From the NCBI GenBank assembly GCA_021234535.1, contig CM037842.1, positions 3,933,315 to 3,997,314 on the forward strand: DNA of 64,000 nucleotides, in the 5' to 3' direction. The position numbers were made by a program, and so were the translations under genes. Shown here piece after piece: positions 60,511-64,000 of the stretch (position 1 is the stretch's first letter; every line of letters starts with the position of its first letter). The notes under the pieces were generated by a model. It was not told where the DNA came from. It worked only from the letters and a program-made list of their open reading frames with translations, and made no database searches. This DNA comes from Stichopus chloronotus (taxonomy: Eukaryota > Echinodermata > Holothuroidea > Aspidochirotida > Stichopodidae).

Positions 60511-62290
60511 AGAAATTGGTATTGTTTCATGTTGGCCTGTAATTGCTTTTATGATATTCGTCTTTGGTGTACTGTATCAATCAGCGGTGTACTATTCCTT
60601 GCAATAACTTCTTTTCCTCTTTTTTTTTTTCATCGCGGAGACTTACCGTCTTTTCTGCAGTCCGTAAAATTAACAGTCGGTAAAAATTACATATGCGGAA
60701 TAAGCTGATGCGTGATCTGAAGAGAATCCCACACAAGAATGGAACTGTTATATTCATCATACATTTAAATGATTGTACTCTTCTGAATGCTTATTTGACC
60801 TCTCACTGTCAGGACAAGACATCATCCACCATATCAACGTCACAGTCAATACGTTTGCTGATAATGTATCCTTTCACCTACATTGCAATTTACACAGAAA
60901 GGTAAACATTACAACAAGTGTAAAAGCAACTTGTGAAACTTTGCTTCTCTTTCTTTGCATTTAAATGGTTCTCTTAGATTGTTGTCTTTTAAGAGACAAA
61001 AAGGTTTTGTTGGACACATGGAAAAATGAAATGAAAAGAAGTGAAAATCGTAGGAAAATGTCATGTGTTTTCATAAATGTAGTATGTAGGCGTATTGTTT
61101 TTATTAAAAAAAATGTGCTGGAGAGAGAATGAGACGGGGAGAGAGAGAGGTGGAGAGAGATTGAGAGTACATTTAGTTCTATTTAAGCGCTACCATAAGT
61201 TGGTTCTGAGCGAATAAAAAATTGCTTTGCAAGCCACCCCCTATGATACCGGAAAGCGGCACACTCTGAGTGTTTGAGCTGCATTTAAATTTTTGAAAAA
61301 GAGATCTCATGTATGCAATATTTCAATTAAAGAAAAAAAGATCATGGAAAACTGTAAAACATGTCAGATTGGTTGATTCAAGCATGAAAAGATATAAGAA
61401 TTCTAAGGGATTACGCATTTTCTTTTATTTATTCATTATCCCCATTTTTCATTATTCATTAGGCCTTACTCCCCCAAGATAGAGCTCTAAGCTTTGCCTC
61501 TGCAATTGATTTTAGGAGCTGATCTAGATTAGCGCTCTCTATGACCTACAGTGAAGCTATAATTGTGCGAGGATAAGCGTAGAGAGACCATCCATCGGGA
61601 CCGAGCGTAGCGGAATTGTGTTGGAATGAAATACTCCCAGGTCGACGAAAGTCGTCTCCCGACCCCCCACAGTCGTTCCTAGCATTCCTGTGACGCCCAT
61701 TAAAATGTGTTGCTTAGGAACATGACTTTTCTTCCCTCCCTCAGCCAACGCAGCTCGATGCGTGTGGTTGCAAAGTGTACAAATTTATAGTTTCCGTCGA
61801 CAAATTACAGTTTCTTCCTCAATTGGTGAGAGAAGTACTATTTTTGCCTACCTCTGTGTTGGTTCCCTTTGCCCCCCCCCCTTCCCGCATCCCGTGGGTT
61901 GGGGTTCTTAAAATTCAGTGAGTACTCAAGTGAATGTGAAACCGCCATTTATAAGTATTGCAACATTCGAGGGAGAATGTGGATCTCCTTAGCTTGTTAT
62001 TAAAGATCCCAATAACACTTATTGCGATCGTCTGTCATAAAAGATACTACTCTGCCAGAAACATGACTGTATGTCTACTTGCCGTCTACTTGCAACAGCA
62101 GGTCTGAAGTCGTCTCAAACACATCAGCAATTTAAAGAAAAAATAACCGACGTTGCGTTATTTGACCCAGCAGTGATTTTATGTAGTAAGTTTAAAATGA
62201 AGTCAACTCCAATTGGTCTAATGTAACTTCTGGTGGACTGTCGGCTGTGGACCTTAATTAAAAATTGGCAATTATTTATGGAACACAAAG
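60511..62290. other. Intergenic DNA, no confirmed gene
   Basis: A possible short exon at about 60814-60900 (+) reads INVTVNTFADNVSFHLHCNL and ends at AAG|gtaaac. It is loosely Ig-like but unsupported by a partner exon. A GA-rich run lies near 61120-61165 and a less AT-rich patch near 61540-61760. Nothing else is recognised. Confidence 0.35.
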
Positions 62291-62299
62291 CGGACCACA

Positions 62300-62612
62300 T
62301 TCTATGATGATGAAATATACAATTTTGTAAGTGACTATGATGTCAAGATATACGATGATGATGTAAGGAAATACGATGACGTACTAGAAATCTTTGACGT
62401 AAGACACTTTTTTGAAAGTTAACATTTTTGATCATCAAGGTTTACATCATCTTAATTTTTCAGTGCATGATCGTATGGTTTTTGTACATCATCGTACACG
62501 TTTGATGTACAGTCTTAAGCTTTTAGTGCATAGTCTTATGTTAGATCATCATCATCATCATCTTTTTCGTATATAATTACATCACCATCATTTACATCAT
62601 CATACAATTTTT
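62300..62612. repeat. Imperfect inverted repeat of GATGAT/ATCATC-rich arms
   Basis: The left part (62300-62400) is rich in TACGATGATG units. The right part (62430-62612) is rich in CATCATC units, for example TACGATGATGATGTAA near 62351 against TTACATCATCATAC near 62590. A T run follows. Confidence 0.55.
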
Positions 62613-64000
62613 TTTTTTTTTTTTTGCGTTTTATCTAAATTTATACCGAATGCTACGGCAACACAAATTAAATGCACAATTAAAACACAATCAATTTCCT
62701 AAATATCATTACGAAACTTGTTTAACCCCTCTCTCTTGTTACTGTCAATTGTGGACTTGGCTCTGTAGTATCCTCCCTCTACATGGCGCTCCATTAGTAG
62801 TCATAACACCCCCTTTCTATACACTATACACAAACCGTAGCTAGGGCATATGCCACGTAACTTATCACTTATACAAGGGAGAGTGGATTTTTGATTGATG
62901 AAGCATAGGATTTTCTTTTTGGAGTAATACAACGAACACACAATAGACTGCTCACAACAGAATAGGCTAATTTAAATGCTGAGAGAGGTTGCCATTTCAA
63001 GACATGAACTAATTTTTGGTTCGGGGTTGGTAAAACCTTCAAAGTGCTCACTGAGTAAGATGACTAACGGAATATGTCCATGAACCGTTACCTATTATAC
63101 CATATCACTCACAGAAATCTTAAGGCAGGCCAATTGGTTGATAAGCAGTTGATAAATCGCTGACATCATACACTAGTAAGGCGCTTTGTAAACACCCTAC
63201 AGATTAGAAAAAAGCTTGCAGAAGGTTTCGTATTAATTTCTGACAATTACGGCATTTCAGCAGGCTACTATTTCAGGTGAATACGGAAGAGCAACAAACT
63301 ACGACTTTTGTAGTTTCTCTCTGAAATTTTGTATTTGTTGCGGGAGACAGATGGCCCCGGTCTCTTTGTACCTCGTATTTCAAGGAAAAGAGGAAGAGTC
63401 CGGACCCCTTGGACCACCTCCCTTGTGTCCGAGGCGGTGAGCACGAGCAGTAGGAGGTGCAGTGATTTATTGGAAATTTAAGTTGTTTCAAAACTTTATT
63501 GTTTTACCCCAGTAGGTACAGTTTTTTTTCAGCAAAGGTACCCAATGGTCAGGCTTACTTGAGATGCCCACATTAATCAAGTTGACAATTAAAGTTTAAC
63601 ACTGTAAACTGAAGAACGAAAGAATTGCTGGAAAAGACATGATTTAGGAACAGTGATCAAACAGTATATTTTCTTACTTGTATCATACATGCAAATTGCA
63701 TTAACTTGTAATTATTATTTTTTTCTGTGAAGAGTAGCTGATATACAAAGTATCGGTTATATGTAGCACAACAGAAACAGCCTTTAAGAATTATTCAAAG
63801 TTCTGACAATTAAAATATATTTACGACAATCGGAATGTAGCAACAGAAGATCCGCATACTGACATTTCTCGTTCTTGCAAATTATGCATTAATTTTAGAC
63901 CAATCCACATGAGTTTAGTGTTGGCTTGTTGATAGCCAGAATATAACACTGTCACCCATGTTATCCACCCACACGGGCTCTTACACTGCGGGTATTCAAA
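62613..64000. other. Terminal stretch without recognised features
   Basis: AT-rich sequence. The short open frames on both strands lack domain or splice support. Confidence 0.5.

Noticed and set aside
1..64000. CRISPR arrays, operons, bacterial promoters or rRNA/tRNA genes
   Set aside because: None seen. The window is eukaryotic, and the only tRNA-like sequence is the SINE head at 2.7 kb.

Overview
This is an AT-rich, intron-rich animal genomic window: short exons with GT/AG borders, Ig and leucine-rich-repeat receptor exons, a tRNA-derived SINE head and inverted-repeat transposon remnants. The receptor types and repeat content suggest a marine deuterostome invertebrate, perhaps an echinoderm such as a sea cucumber. 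That placement is inference, because no mitochondrial or rRNA marker is present. All gene models were built by hand from reading frame, splice sites and exon phase.

Three multi-exon genes are supported. Gene A (+ strand, 786-10778, 5' end outside the window) encodes four Ig-like domains, one membrane helix, a juxtamembrane region and a tyrosine-kinase-like domain, and ends in a short acidic tail. The kinase signature residues are badly degraded: the HRD Asp is lost, DFG reads DFC, and no glycine loop is visible. The tail carries a YxxM motif. Total exon length keeps frame, but one exon has an in-frame TAG at 8217-8219.

Genes B (- strand, 14775-34896) and C (- strand, 39359-57337) are tandem paralogues with the same 21-exon structure. 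Each encodes a signal peptide, a Cys-rich LRR N-cap, about 15 LRRs on 14 exons (introns in phase 2), an LRR C-cap-like segment, GCC2/GCC3 (ephrin-receptor-like) Cys repeats, a Cys-rich stalk and a polytopic membrane domain with a short cytosolic tail. B is open throughout (1118 codons plus stop). C has one extra base at the start of exon 16 that breaks the frame. The membrane-domain exon is nearly identical in the two genes, while the LRR exons have diverged. The duplicated block includes 5' flanking DNA, at about 35.2-36.6 kb and 57.6-59.4 kb.

The rest is introns and intergenic DNA with repeats: a SINE head (2.7 kb), a (TA)n tract (17.9 kb), a degenerate direct repeat with a foldback element (27.4-29.8 kb), one terminal-inverted-repeat family inserted independently in B and in C, a CAGTGGC-ended element in C, a 224-bp tandem duplication (60.1-60.5 kb) and a GATGAT/ATCATC inverted repeat (62.3-62.6 kb). 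No convincing gene was found after 57.7 kb.
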